From assembly GCA_963930645.1 (NCBI GenBank), contig OZ005648.1, positions 275,695,403 to 275,759,402 on the forward strand: a stretch of DNA of 64,000 nucleotides, in the 5' to 3' direction. The notes under the pieces were generated by a model that did no database searches, had not been told where the DNA came from, and was given only the letters and a program-made list of their open reading frames with translations. This stretch comes from Salticus scenicus. Lineage: Eukaryota; Arthropoda; Arachnida; Araneae; Salticidae. A program made the position numbers and the translations under genes. Of the stretch, positions 1 through 12,015 are shown one piece after another (the first letter of the stretch is position 1; each line of letters begins with the position of its first letter).

Positions 1-435
1 ATCACCTCTTGTTTTCATTCCCGCTACTATGAACAGCAGCCATTAAATTTCTGATGAGTTAAGGCCCACCCCTCTGCCCTGTGTTCGAGGCCTCCGTAGC
101 GCAAAATTTAAGCAAGATAATGCACGACCGCTAGTTGTCCGTATTGTCCGGACCTTTCTTGATGCAGAATGTACTTGATTGTTGCTCTGGTCAGCGTGTT
201 CTCCTGATCTCGCACCAATGAAAATGAATGTTTAATCGTTGAAAAGTGACTGCCCCCCACCACTCACCAGTAACTATTATTGATGAATTGTGGCATCGTG
301 TTGATTCTTCATGAAGTGCTGTACCGTACATGTCATCCAATCGTTGTTTGATTCAATGCCTAGGGAGATAAAGGCTGTGATTGCTCACAGAGGTCGCTGC
401 TTTATGTACTACTTTCTTAGTACATATTACTCCAA
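1..435 (+). pseudogene. Tc1-like transposase, C-terminal relic
   Basis: Reading the plus strand gives recognisable pieces of a Tc1-family DDE transposase in the expected order. KFKQDNARP, around 104-130, is the second-aspartate box. CSPDLAP, near 205-225, precedes the usual PIENVW box, which is damaged here. VIQSLFDSMPREIKAVIAHRG, at about 333-397, is the conserved C-terminal tail. Several in-frame stops and at least one frame slip lie between these blocks, so no functional protein can be made. The N-terminal DNA-binding half lies outside the window or is lost. It runs antisense to the CASK exon and is taken to be an old insertion in an intron. The family call is firm; the exact clade and element ends are not. 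Confidence 0.8.
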
Positions 436-559
436 ATCTCCTGAAATTTTAATCAAATGTTCTTCCTACTATAATGTATGTGCCCAATAAGTATCATTAT
501 TATATTCGCATTCCTTCTTGGTGTAGCAATTTTAATGGCCAGTAGTGTACATATATATA

Positions 560-1473
560 TACAGTAACCGCCGCTTATTAAAATCACATTGGTACTGAGC
601 CAAAGTGATTTTAATAACCGGCTGATTGTTATATCCTGCAACCGTTCCTACACTCAAGAAAAAAGGTATCACTTCTCTGAATTTGAAAAGAAATTAAAAA
701 ATAATAATAATAAGGAATAATGGAATTAATAAAAAATATTAATTAATTTTTGACAAATAATTATTTGTTTCTTTAATATAAGTAAATTAAACGCATTTTA
801 AGAGAAATTTTTTGTTTTGTTTGTTTTGAGAAAAATCCTCTTTACTTTGCCAAAAGTTCACGATTTTCTTTTAAATTAAAAATATTTCCTTTTAATTAAA
901 AATTTATTTTTCCAACTGAGTGAAAATAAATTTTCAATAAATATGATTTTCTTCCCAATCTGTTCATTGTGTGATTTTAATAAATGTATTTCCTTATAAA
1001 CCTCTTGCTTCATAGTTATTACAAAATAAGAACTAGAAAAACTTTATTTTAATAATTAAAAATTTAAAAATATATATATCATTTGCGAGTCAAATCAAAT
1101 TTGTTACTTATTACTGCGCTTTGAAGAATACGTTCCTGGAAATATTTACTGAGATAAGTGATGCGTCGTGTTTCATTGATAACTATACTGCAAGTATAAA
1201 ATTTTAAACAGAGGTACCGGAGGGATTGGTGTGATTTAATTTGTTTTTTTCTTTAAAAAAATAAAAAAATAAATAAAATAAAATAACGTGCATAAATTTT
1301 ATTTTTGTTGCTGAAGAAAATTTTTTGAGCTTATTAACCGGCGATGCTTATTTTATTAAGCGACAGTTTTAAAAGTAGTTTGTATTGATTTCATTCCGGT
1401 CCTTGAAATTTGATCAGATTAAGCGGCTGATTTTATTAACCAGTGAATTTATTAAGCGGCGGTTACTACTGTA
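560..1473. mobile_element. Non-autonomous pogo/Tigger-like DNA element
   Basis: The left end reads CAGTAACCGCCGCTTATT and the right end, reversed, reads CAGTAGTAACCGCCGCTTAA. They form terminal inverted repeats differing by a GTA insertion and are flanked on both sides by TA (560-561 and 1472-1473). Related subterminal motifs recur inside, such as TTATTAACCGG near 1330 and AATAACCGGCTGATT near 610. A CAG start, TA target and absence of coding sequence fit a pogo/Tigger-type MITE of about 910 bp. The interior is very AT-rich with no recognisable protein. The class is inferred from the termini only. Confidence 0.7.
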
Positions 1474-2532
1474 TTATAATTTGCAGTATGTTTGTTTCGA
1501 TATGCTGTAAAGTCTTTTATAAAGTTTTTATAAGGCTCCTATATGATACGAGCTGGCGCAGTTTCCGCCATTTTCTAGCCCATCTGGGAAAAAGGTTGGC
1601 GGTAGAAAAAGCTAGGTTACCTGATTAGCGTTGTTATTGCCTTTAAACTTCTACACAGATCATGTGAGCTAGAACTGCTTATCACGAAACAAACAAGTTG
1701 GCAATTTTAAGAACATCGCCAACATTCTCAAAACTGCAACCCTTCACTTTAAAAGAAATATAATTTTAAAGTTAATTAAAAAAAAAAAATGAAAAACAGT
1801 AACTTAAAAAAAAACCGTACATTCATATTAAATTTGTCAAACAACTTTGAAAATAAAATGAAATAAGTTGAAAATAAGGGAAATCTTACTCTACAAAGTT
1901 GTGCTCCTGCTCCGGGTATCCACGAGTTACATCTGCAATTTATAATCCACTTTTTCCTTCTTTCTGGATTAGAAGAAAATATAAACAGGCGGTGCCCTTT
2001 TCTGGAGTTATTCGAGCAATTTATAGCCGAAAAACCACCAATAATAAATCGTCAGCCGGTATTGTGGGCTAGAAAATAGCGGATGCGTCAGCCTCTCAAT
2101 ATGAGGAGTTCTAGTTTTTAATAAGGCAGCTGACGTTGAATTTCTATATAAACACTGCTAGAAGTTCGAAGTACGTGAAATCAGTATTCCATTTCTCGCA
2201 CCGTAATGTCTCACTCTCTTAGACTGCCACATTAAATAAAACATTGCTATTTTAACATTGAGGGCATCAATGCTTTAAATTGTGAATTTTACTCTATATA
2301 ATATTGCTTAATTGCTGGTGCGAAATGCAAAGGGGAACATTCTTTAAATATTAATGCAGTAACTCAGGTTTCTCAATTGATTTCCAACTGATTGGAAGGA
2401 ATTCATAAAGTGGTAGAACTTTATTTAAATATATGAAATAATGAATTTTACGAAAATGGAGGGAGCTGTGACAAAAAAAAGAAAAAAAAAAAAAAGTAGA
2501 ATTTTTACCTTAGTTGAGGAGAATAAAGTTAA
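1474..2532. other. AT-rich non-coding stretch
   Basis: No coding sequence, RNA gene or transposon end recognised. It is probably intronic, with several A-runs. Confidence 0.5.
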
Positions 2533-2774
2533 CTAACGACATGACGGTTTCGGTATATGTCTTAGCCAAAAGAATGCATTTCTCAGAGTTCGGAGAAAAT
2601 AACTTAAATCTACAAATTATCATGCACCGTCATACTAACGACATGAACCGTCATACTAACCGTCATATCAAACCGTCATACTAACGACATGACGGTTTCA
2701 GTATATGTCTTAGCCAAAAGAATGCATTTCTCAGAGTTCGGAGAAGTTAACTTAAATCTACAAATTATCATGCA
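2533..2774. repeat. Direct duplication with CCGTCATACTAA satellite spacer
   Basis: A block of about 93 bp beginning CTAACGACATGACGG occurs at 2533-2626 and again at 2681-2774, a period of 148 bp. Only a few bases differ (for example cGgta/cAgta and gagaaaata/gagaagtta). The spacer holds several short copies of a CCGTCATACTAA unit, so the locus looks like a local tandem expansion. No protein or transposon similarity was recognised. Confidence 0.85.
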
Positions 2775-5700
2775 AATAGCACAGTGAAGCTAAAACGTGA
2801 GCCAGGACGATTGTAGCATCACTAGTGTCAACAGAAGGGAACTAAAGAACTTTCACATGTGTTAGATCTACATGAATATAATCTTTCATCGAAAATTGTT
2901 TTTCTACTTCGCGAGCAGTTAGTAGCAGGTTATAGTATATGAAGTTTTCTTTTTCCTGACTTTCTATTATTTTTGAATTCGCATAATCTTACTTGAAACA
3001 TCCACAGATACTCTTCTAAGAAATAAAAATAATTTTAATAATTTTTAAAAATATACTCTGCCAAACATATTCATATTCAAGTACAAATTAAAATTTCAAA
3101 TTGTACTTCTGAAATAGAACTATGAAATCGTTAAATATTTAACACATTGCTTGTTTTAAATAATACAAAATGCTTTAAAAAAAAAAAAAAAACTTTTGGT
3201 TCATGTATATTTTCAAAATCCATTTGCTTAATATATAGTACTTACTTCTTATAATTAATTGCTTTTGACAATCAAGTTTGTGAACAGTAACAAAATTACC
3301 AAACGAAATCATAGATACAATAAAAATAAGATGAGCGATTGTGTAAGCTGGAGAGCTCGAGAAAATTACAGCTGTTGATAATAGGGTCACTGTAGTAGCA
3401 TTCTGGTTACCATTAAGGGTATGGAAGTGTCCTATCTGTATAATAATCTGTGACTTAAATCCATATTTAGTTCGGTATGATTTAAGCAAAATCTGTAATC
3501 GTCTTAACGATACATCTTACATTCTCTCCATATTATAATTTCAGTATTTATCATTCATTACAGTTATACTTAATATGACTTAACACTCATAAAGTTTCGT
3601 TATAAGAATATATACATTGAAATATAATAATTAGAAGTAATAATTTTATATGTAATAACCAAAATTACAGATTTCTCGTACTCATAAAAACAGAATAATA
3701 ATAATAATAATAATAATAAAACATCGAATTTAACATTTGGTAATAAAAGTGAAATTATTTCAGTACTTTAAAGGTAACTAATTTAATTTTCTTATTAAAG
3801 CTAAACACTTCATTCATAACATCAGCAAGGAAAGGGTTCGTAAAATAACTTTAATTATGGACATAAAATATAAGCATTTTCATAACGTATCTACCTTTCG
3901 ATTTAGTTAGAGAATAACTACACCAATTACTTTAAGTTTATAATTTATACACGGCAAACGCCCGCGCACAAAAATAGCACATTTAGGAACACATTTTGTC
4001 CTCAAATTAACAACACTTTTTGGTGTTCTAAACTAGAACACTTCATAAGAAACATAATTGCAACAGACATAATTCCATAAGAAACATAATTTAGTGTTAT
4101 GCTTATTTGAAATAAAAATCGCGTGCATTCATCATAGAATAATAATTTTAATAAGTGATAATTAATAAAATATAATTATTCGAATAAAAAATTTGCTCTG
4201 CATGAATTTTAATAGTAAAACATAGAAGAAAATTTTGTGATGGCAACAAGATACTAGTTTCGTTTTCTCACCTTTAGCAGCCTTCTGAATCTAATCCCCA
4301 TAATACACACTGCTGAGCAAATTATTAAGAAAACGTCTGCATATTATTTCACGGGATAGGCTATTCTGTTTAATAAGCGTTTCTAAAGTGTTTCAACGTT
4401 AAACATGAATGGGTTTTAGAAATGTTTTAAAAAGCGTTTAGAATTTATGTGGGATCTTAAATTTTGATCGAAACACCATCTGAACACATTTCTTGTCCTT
4501 GTAATTGTCAACAACACTTCGCAACACTTTTTTTTCCTCGCGCAACACATTCCTAATACAATCACAACACTTTTAGTTAGAAGTGTTTATTATTACGTTC
4601 TAATAGTTCAAAAATGTTTCACGCATTTGCAGTGTATAGAACACAACTCACTGCTGCAAAAAGAAAACATCTTAAAATAATTTGAGCTCTATAAAAATTT
4701 AAACATCTTAAAATCATTTGAAATAAAACAGTATTTTAAGTGACTGAATGCATTTTCACCAGGAAATTCTTCCTTAACTTCGATACAAGTCAACACTTTT
4801 TCTAAAATCCTTTTTGGTTAAAATAACTCTAACCTTCCTCTCACAAGAAATTTCCATTATTGCCTATACTGAATAGTGATTTTTAGTGGTGAAAAATCCC
4901 GTCATAAAATAAGACGTCTTTTAAAAGTGCATTCTTCCATTGCAGAGATTTCCTGAAAGGGGAAGAAAGAAAAAATTCTGTAGCAAGGAAGAATTTAGAA
5001 AGGGTATGCGAAGCTATTCATGTTTTCCGAAGTATCGGAGTAAGGTTTAGATTTACAGATTTGAAAAAATATATATATTCCGCTCAAATATGCGCTTATA
5101 ATTTTGCAACAGGGAAAAATCTAAAGTTTTTGATAAACAAAATAGCTACAGGAGTTCGAGATTTCTAAATAGAATAATATTTTTTAGGGAATTTATAGAA
5201 AGTATTTAAAAAGAAATATGTTTGAATAAGATTATTTAGCTTTGAACGTTATTTAAATATTGTTAAGATGCTATTTGTTTTTTTAAATCTAAACAAGGAA
5301 ATATTTTTGTGAATGTTAAGGAATATTTGAACTAAAAAAAAAATTTAAAGGTCACGCTAAAAGGTGTTTTTAAGATAAACGACATTTTAAAAGCTTTTTA
5401 AACGACTGCACAAATAAGGTGCTGTAGACTTTACTTACACAAAATATTTCTGTAGAAATTTTCTTCTCGTAAGATTTCAACTACCTTAGTCCATACAAAT
5501 AAATATACGAAAAACAATATTTTGTTCAAAAAACAAACATTTTGTTAAATGAATTCTGTTTTATTAATATAGCCTCAATGAATGTTTGATTGCTGGTTGT
5601 TTGCATTTATGACGTACCTTATTGGAATATTGGAATATCCAATAGTAATTCTTCTTTCAATCACTTTTTTTTTTTTGGTCCATAGAAGCAAGTTAGTGTG

Positions 5701-7658
5701 GTTAACTGTACAAAATATTGTTAAATAGACAAATTAAATGTAAGAATAAGTTCACAAAGTACATTTGATTTTTACAATAAAATATTTTCTTTTCCGCGTA
5801 AATGTAAAATATATTTTAAAAAAAAAATCAGCATTAAAAAAAAAAAATCTTTTAGAGTTTAATCGTTTGGAGCATGTCAGAATATTAACTGTACTGAATA
5901 GTTATAAAAATTATTACTACAGATTTCTTAGATTCATTAATCTAAACTTCAAAAATAAGAAAATGGAGGATATGACGTAATGAAATTAAATAATCATGAT
6001 TAAAGATTAAAATTAAAATTCAACACACAAAGCAGATTTCTACAACGCTGCTACTTAAAAATATGTAGATGACAAATTTTAAAGTGTGAAAGTGTAAAAG
6101 ACTATCAAAAGAAAATACTTCTGTTCTTCAGTCATAAATGAGCCGAATATTGTAGTTTGAAGCATTGGCATTGAGAAATTTTTTCAGTCTACAAAGTACA
6201 GTATGATACCTTGATGATGTACCATATTTTGAAATTCTACTTCTATATATGATGTAAACTTTAATTATAACAACTAGTTTGATTACATCCTCAGTATTAA
6301 ATAGCTGAGAGAATAGAACTCTTAAAAATTCACTTGAATTCGTTTAGCTAATTCATTCCTCATAAAGGTATATCAGAATGCACGCCGATGTTTGATTAGG
6401 TCCGAACCTCACAAATGCACATTCTATTTTGCATGAGGTTTTTTTTTTTTTTTTTTTAAACGTTTCATTGAATGAGACAAAATTTTCAAAAGCATTCAAA
6501 AGTAATACATAGTTTGGCCGGATTTTCGATAATGTTTCGATTTGTCTCTAAATTGAACACTCAATCAAAAATAAGAATTATATGCGTATTTTGAAATTTT
6601 GGAAGCTGATCATGTTTTCTCAGAAAGGCAAACAAAGTGCTTACGAAATATTTTTTGTGTACAAAACTTTTTTAATTAATAAGTGACCAATAAGTAATTA
6701 TAAAGTAATTAATAAGTAATTAATGCAATTAATAAGTAATATTAATAGTAATGAAAGTAAATAACTATACGACCGAAAAAATGTACGCCACATTTTAATG
6801 AAAAGGAAATGTATAGTTATACAAGGATTCAAGCTTTAATTATTCTAAATAATAAACGCTTTAGCATGACTTTTTACAACTATCATATATACAATACTGT
6901 ATATCCTAAGTTATACATTCTGCTTAATGGATTTAGGAATTAAACAATTAACCAATATGTATATCGTAATCGTATTCATACTAATCAACCTCAGCATTCT
7001 TCACAGTACATTAATCGAAGATTGAAAATGGAACATTAATTTTGATTATTCGCACGACATGAACACGAAAATTCTTTTCACAGTGGAAATAAATTAGCCG
7101 TAAATGTTGCAAATGCAGTTACTTTATCGAGAAAACACTAACACTCTTTAAATGTAATATGATGCTAAAGAAAATTTGAAAGCATCATAAAGGAATTTAC
7201 ATAAGGTTACTTCGCTTTCATAGAGAAAATAAAAAGTTGTCTTATTTTCCCTAATGGTTTTCCTTACTGATACATTTATTCGCAAAAGAGTATCTTTAAG
7301 TATTTGAATTAATTTTCAAAAACAATTTAAAAGTTTAAGCAAAGAACTGTGTTACAAATATTTCGACATTCTGCACTTGATATCTGCCACATCTGTTAAA
7401 AATGAATAAATGAATGAATAAATAAATAAATAAATAAAATACTTGAATTTATCATAGTATCAGACAGGAGCATTTTTAATACGCATGATTAAAAATAATC
7501 ATGATTAAGTTAAAAATAATAATAATCTTCATTTAAAATTAGAAAATGAATGCAATCGCAAGAAAGTCATATTCAATGTGAAATCTCAATAAATCATACC
7601 CAAACATTAACACCAGAAAACGGTTTTAAAGTTTTTACAAGATAACAATTTCTTTTAG

Positions 7659-7698
<40 letters not shown>

Positions 7699-7720
7699 TG
7701 TTTTAACGGAACAGTCAACG
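2775..7720. other. AT-rich non-coding stretch, probably intron
   Basis: No gene seen. A weak diverged repeat built on GAACACATTT and AACAACACTT is visible at about 3988-4030 and 4486-4535. There is an AATAAATA run near 7418-7438 and a T-run of about 34 at 7662-7695, directly before the next transposon. Translated frames here are low-complexity K/F/I/N strings. Confidence 0.5.
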
Positions 7721-8320
7721 GGGTGTTTCAAAAGAATTCCGAGAAACTTTAAAGGTATGTCAGACATACCAAAACAAAACATTTTACGTAGAAACACATA
7801 GGCGAAAACCTCATGTATGCATGTATGCTCACTAGATGGAGTTGATCGACTGAAAGTGAATTGAGCAACTCGAGCCCCGCTATGGTGGATTGGCGGAATC
7901 GAATCCCTCGCCTGGGCCCCACGATCTCATGATTTGTCTCCCATTGAATTTTTCCTATTGGAATTCATGAAAAGTATTGCGTACGAAACCCCAGACTGCT
8001 CTGCTGATGACCTCGCAGCACGAGTTGTTGAAGCAGTAGCACATGTCCGTAACAGACCTGAACTGTTTGAAAGTGTTCGCTAATCCATGAATCGCCATTA
8101 TCAGGCTTGTATTCTTGCAGATGGCAGGAATTTTGAGCACCTTCTGTAACACTGTGCACATAAATCTGTTTTTGTAACGCATATCTGTATTTATTTATTT
8201 ATTTTTGTCTCGTTAGCGCGCATAGGTGACGTTTCCTCCTATATTTTTCTATGTAAAAATGATTTGTTTAGTTATACCTGACCTACCCTTAAAGTTTGTT
8301 GGAAATCTTTTGAAACACCT
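7721..8320 (+). mobile_element. Mariner-superfamily element, internally deleted (copy A)
   Basis: The terminal inverted repeats are about 50 bp. The left one begins GGGTGTTTCAAAAGAATTCC. The right one, reversed, begins AGGTGTTTCAAAAGATTTCC, and both continue into AACTTTAA and GTCAG motifs. Between them lies only the C-terminal third of the transposase, so this 600-bp copy is a deletion derivative. The same family recurs in opposite orientation at 48847-49740. A TA target duplication is not clear here. Confidence 0.8.
7883..8149 (+). pseudogene. Mariner-superfamily transposase, C-terminal fragment
   Basis: A single plus-strand frame of about 88 codons matches the C-terminal end of a transposase family common in arthropods. 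It opens with WWIGGIESLAWAPRS, followed by HDLSPIEFFLLEFMKS, a position equivalent to the SPDL-P-(D/E)FFL box that carries the last catalytic acid. Next come YETPDCSADDLAARVVEAV, RNRPELFESVR and the terminal ACILADGRNFEHLL, then TAA. One internal stop (TAA after FESVR) interrupts it, and everything N-terminal, including the first catalytic residues, is deleted. It therefore cannot be active. It ends about 170 bp before the right terminal repeat, as expected for this family. Confidence in superfamily is high; the subfamily name is left open. Confidence 0.85.
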
Positions 8321-9985
8321 TGAATATAATTATATATATATATATAATTTATTTTTTTGTGATATGCGACAAGTGTTTAAAATTAAGCAGTTAAAAATCA
8401 AAAATACCGAATTCCACATTGAGAATGTATCTTTTGTTGTTAAATAGGCAAATGTCACAACTTTTAATTTTGCTTGTTAATCTTTCAGATAAATAAATAT
8501 TTCATCGGTGAATTCGCAATGTTCTAGAATTTTAGTCTTTATTAGATTTGCCTTTTCGTAAGGCTTAAGTACGATTTCACTGATTTTAGCAAAAATGTGC
8601 GTGTGTGCATGTATGGCTCACAAATTTTATGTGTGGTGTAACGTAAAATAATTAATGGAATTCGAAGGAAATTTATATTAAATTTGACCATGTCCTAAAA
8701 AACCCTACGAATGATATTTTTTATATATTACACAAAAATGACACTGTTATGCTGAGATTCTTTTTCTTTACGATTTTCTGAGAGTTACAATGTTTACCCT
8801 AAAACTAAGTCTATCATTGCATGAAAATCATCTATAAAAAACTCATGATAACCGCAAAGGAAAATTTCTACGTGCAAGTCTTCCAGATTTCGTGATAACG
8901 CATTCTGATGGAGCGTCGAAGGTTCCACATGAGGACAATGTTCGATACGTACGTCTCTCGTTATTCGGGAGTCTCATTAACTGGACAAGGTACAACCATA
9001 TTTCTTCTACCACCATGCAGTCCGACATCCTCTCTCTCTCTCTCTCTCTCTTCCTCTCCCTGTAATTTCTTACCGATAATGAAATGTACGCTGAAAATAC
9101 ATCGACACGACACCACAAAAGACATTCAAAATGCCGCGATGAAGGTGCTTAATGTGATTAAAAAACAATGCTTAAGAAAAGTCTTTCTAAAGCCCTTACA
9201 ATTTATTTTTCGAAAATTCGCTAATAAACAGTGTGAAAAGGTCGCTTTGCTAATATTTACATTTCTTACATTAAAACAAAAGAATATTTTCTAACTCATT
9301 CACTTCAATTTATGATAGAACCTTTAAATCTAAGCCAGAGTGATATCAGATTTTGCATGTATTAGGATTATGAGAATATTTCTGATTTTAAAGCACATTA
9401 TTTCACAGTTTATGTATACTAATCACGTTATGTTTGACCTATATATAAACCTATATGTCAGTCTTTATTCGATGGAATTGCATAAAATGTGCTACTTAAA
9501 TTATTTACAGAGGCAACTTGATTTATATTTGCTTCTAATTTCCTAGTTGTTGGTGATGTTCCATTAAACACATTTTTTTTATTTGCATAATAGCTTTATC
9601 TCAGCATTTAAAACGTGGCATCGTAATAAATTTCATATTTTAATAAAACTTTTATCTATTTTTAAAATAGTATATTTGATTTTTGTAATAAATATTTGTA
9701 CATAACAATTTTTTCCATATTATGACATAATTTTATTTAAAGAGTTAAAAAAAAAAAAAATTGGTTGTTATACACGTTCAGTAATGTGCACGAATAAGTC
9801 TTTCTAATGAATTTACTTTCAAATACATACATTATTTTTTTATTAGAACGTTTTTTTATACAATAACTATTCAGCTACTTTAAAACTTTGTATTTACTGA
9901 AGTTCATGTGAACTAAGCAATAATTAAACATATACATGGAGACATATTAAAACATTTTAGTAAAAACGGATATAAGTTTTCCTAG
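8321..9985. other. Non-coding stretch with a (TC)n microsatellite
   Basis: A (TC)n tract lies at about 9029-9051. The sequence around 8880-9120 is less AT-rich than its surroundings and carries a 128-codon open frame (8908-9294). I see no domain, splice pair or family match in it and do not call it a gene. Confidence 0.4.
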
Positions 9986-10178
9986 TACAGTCGGTAACAA
10001 AAGTCTCCAAACACTAGCAAAAATTCCTATATTTGTTAAATAAATCCTTGTCGAATCCTGTTTTTAGACTGACTAAGAAAAGGATTCGGCAAGGATTTAT
10101 TTAACAAAACTTTATTAAGTGTACTTTTTTTATATAGGAATTTTTGCTAGTGTTCGGAGACTTTTGTTACCGACTGTA
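9986..10178. mobile_element. Palindromic MITE, TA target
   Basis: This 193-bp unit is a near-complete inverted repeat. The ends read CAGTCGGTAACAAAAGTCTC and, reversed, CAGTCGGTAACAAAAGTCTC, each preceded by TA. The arms continue through CACTAGCAAAAATTCCTATA, and an inner pair (AATAAATCCTTG with CAAGGATTTATT) closes the hairpin. CAG-type ends with a TA target suggest a Tc1/mariner-superfamily MITE. There is no coding capacity. Confidence 0.92.
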
Positions 10179-11407
10179 CTTCTAGTTCGTATTTTCAATA
10201 ATTCAAATAGTATAATTTTCACTGCAAAACGAGAGGTTCGTTTGTAAACACTATTGTAATCCTGCATTGATTACTATGGAGGTGGAGGTAAAGGTTTTTC
10301 TCCATAAATTAAATCTTAAACTCATTATCAGCTATTCCGTGCTAATAGTCAGTCCATTCAAGAAAGGAAAATGATATTTGCATTATAATACTCGAAACAA
10401 CAGTCATCGATAAACACAATAAGTCGACCTCATTAATCAGAAAGCTTTGTTTGTTTCAATTGCGCTAATGAACAGATAAAATGTATACCAGTCTGAAAAA
10501 GTTTCTAATGAGGTACAGAATATAATCGCACAGAAGAAACAAGTTCTTTATTTAAAAAGATAAACAAATAAAGTAAAACGAAAATAAGAGAAAATATTTC
10601 TTTAAGATGTATTTTCGTTTTCCTTCAGTTGCGATTCCTCTTTGAAGTTACAACGAAAAAAAGAAAAAAAGAAATAATAAATTATGTATAGTGTTATAAT
10701 TACTATGTTTTAAATTGAAAGTAACACCACACAAAAGTAACTAAAGTTAGCTAATGTTTAACTAAGGAAAAGTGTCGCGTAATAATAAATGCGATGGCAT
10801 TTCATTAATCCTTATTCGCCATTATTTTTTAACAAACATAAAATGTACGCTTATATTTTATATTTGTAATTTTACATATTAATGAAGTCCCGATAAAGAA
10901 CTTATCGATAATGTAAACAATGATTAAAATTTTTGAAAGATATAATTTTAAAAGACTTTTCCTTGACAAAAATTTTGAAGCGAAGCATCTCATTCTCAAA
11001 TTTCTTGAAACTTCAAAAAATATAAAAAGTTGTGCTTTTTGAATTGTGTGAAATTGAAACCTGAACTTAGATATACTATTTCTCAAGATCACGAAAAGGA
11101 AGTAAATTTGAAAATTTATTTATACGCGCATTTTCATTGTCAGATTATGATTTATCATGATTTATTACTCTTTAGAGGTCAATAAACTTATAAGACATTA
11201 TTTGTTTTTTAAAAACAATTAATGTCTGCATGTATATCATTTAATGTGTTATCATTTGGAAAATCCAGTTTCTTCTCTAATGTTTAAAAAACAAATTTCG
11301 GACTTAACACACAGATATATATAGGCGAATTATTGTCTTTAGATTGCTTTTAGCATACAAAAATACTTAAACGATTAGAGTTAACAGCATGGTGAAACTG
11401 TAAGTAT
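10179..11407. other. AT-rich non-coding stretch
   Basis: No gene, RNA or transposon end recognised. Confidence 0.5.
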
Positions 11408-12015
11408 GGGGCCGTCCATAAATGATGTCACGCTTGGAGGGGGGGGAGGGGGGTTCGTGAAATTGTGACAAGGGAGAAGAGGGGGGTAAGAAAAAGTGTG
11501 ACATCACATATTTCAGAAAATACAAACATTTATATTCAGCAGATGAAATTTTGAAGTTATTTTAAAATTATCAAAGATTAAAGATATTTTTTTTAATTCG
11601 GGTAAAAGTAACTTTATAATGTGATTTCCCCCTCCCTTCATACATTATTTTCTTTCAGAAAAAAGCATTCAGAGTAGGTTTTTAGTATATGATAGCAATA
11701 GAAAATCTTTACTTAGAAGAAAACCCTCCCTTCTCACCACGCTCTTGAAATGTCCAACAAAATATATAAGTCCTTATGGTTATATTTACAGATATCATTA
11801 AGATCCACAGTTAACATTTAAAAATAAAATTTGATGTATGATCTCTAGTCTAATATTTTGTTTCTGAACTTCAAGTAATTATTGATGTATGTCATGTTCC
11901 GTGAGATGTGACAAGGGGGGGGGGGGTATATTGAAACGTGACACTTTGTGACAAAGGAGGGGGGAGGGGGTCCAAAATTCTGAAAAAAAGCATGACATCA
12001 TTTATGGACAGCCCC
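11408..12015. mobile_element. TIR element with G-rich subterminal tracts
   Basis: The left end GGGGCCGTCCATAAATGATG and the right end, reversed, GGGGCTGTCCATAAATGATG form terminal inverted repeats of about 27 bp. Possible 3-bp TAT copies flank them (11405-11407 and 12016-12018). Just inside each end lie G-runs alternating with GTGACA motifs (GTGACAAGGG at about 11466 and 11909), giving a partly mirrored subterminal region. The interior is AT-rich and non-coding. The TIR type is widespread in arthropods as I remember it. A 3-bp target would fit PIF/Harbinger, but I leave the superfamily open. Confidence 0.8.

Noticed and set aside
7594..7797. Lysine-run protein on the minus strand (also 21211-21438 and 49076-49342)
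   Set aside because: The lysines are encoded by long T-runs on the plus strand next to transposons.
8908..9294. 128-codon plus-strand frame with an S/L-rich stretch
   Set aside because: The S/L run is a (TC)n microsatellite. There is no domain, no splice pair, and a competing minus frame has equal merit.
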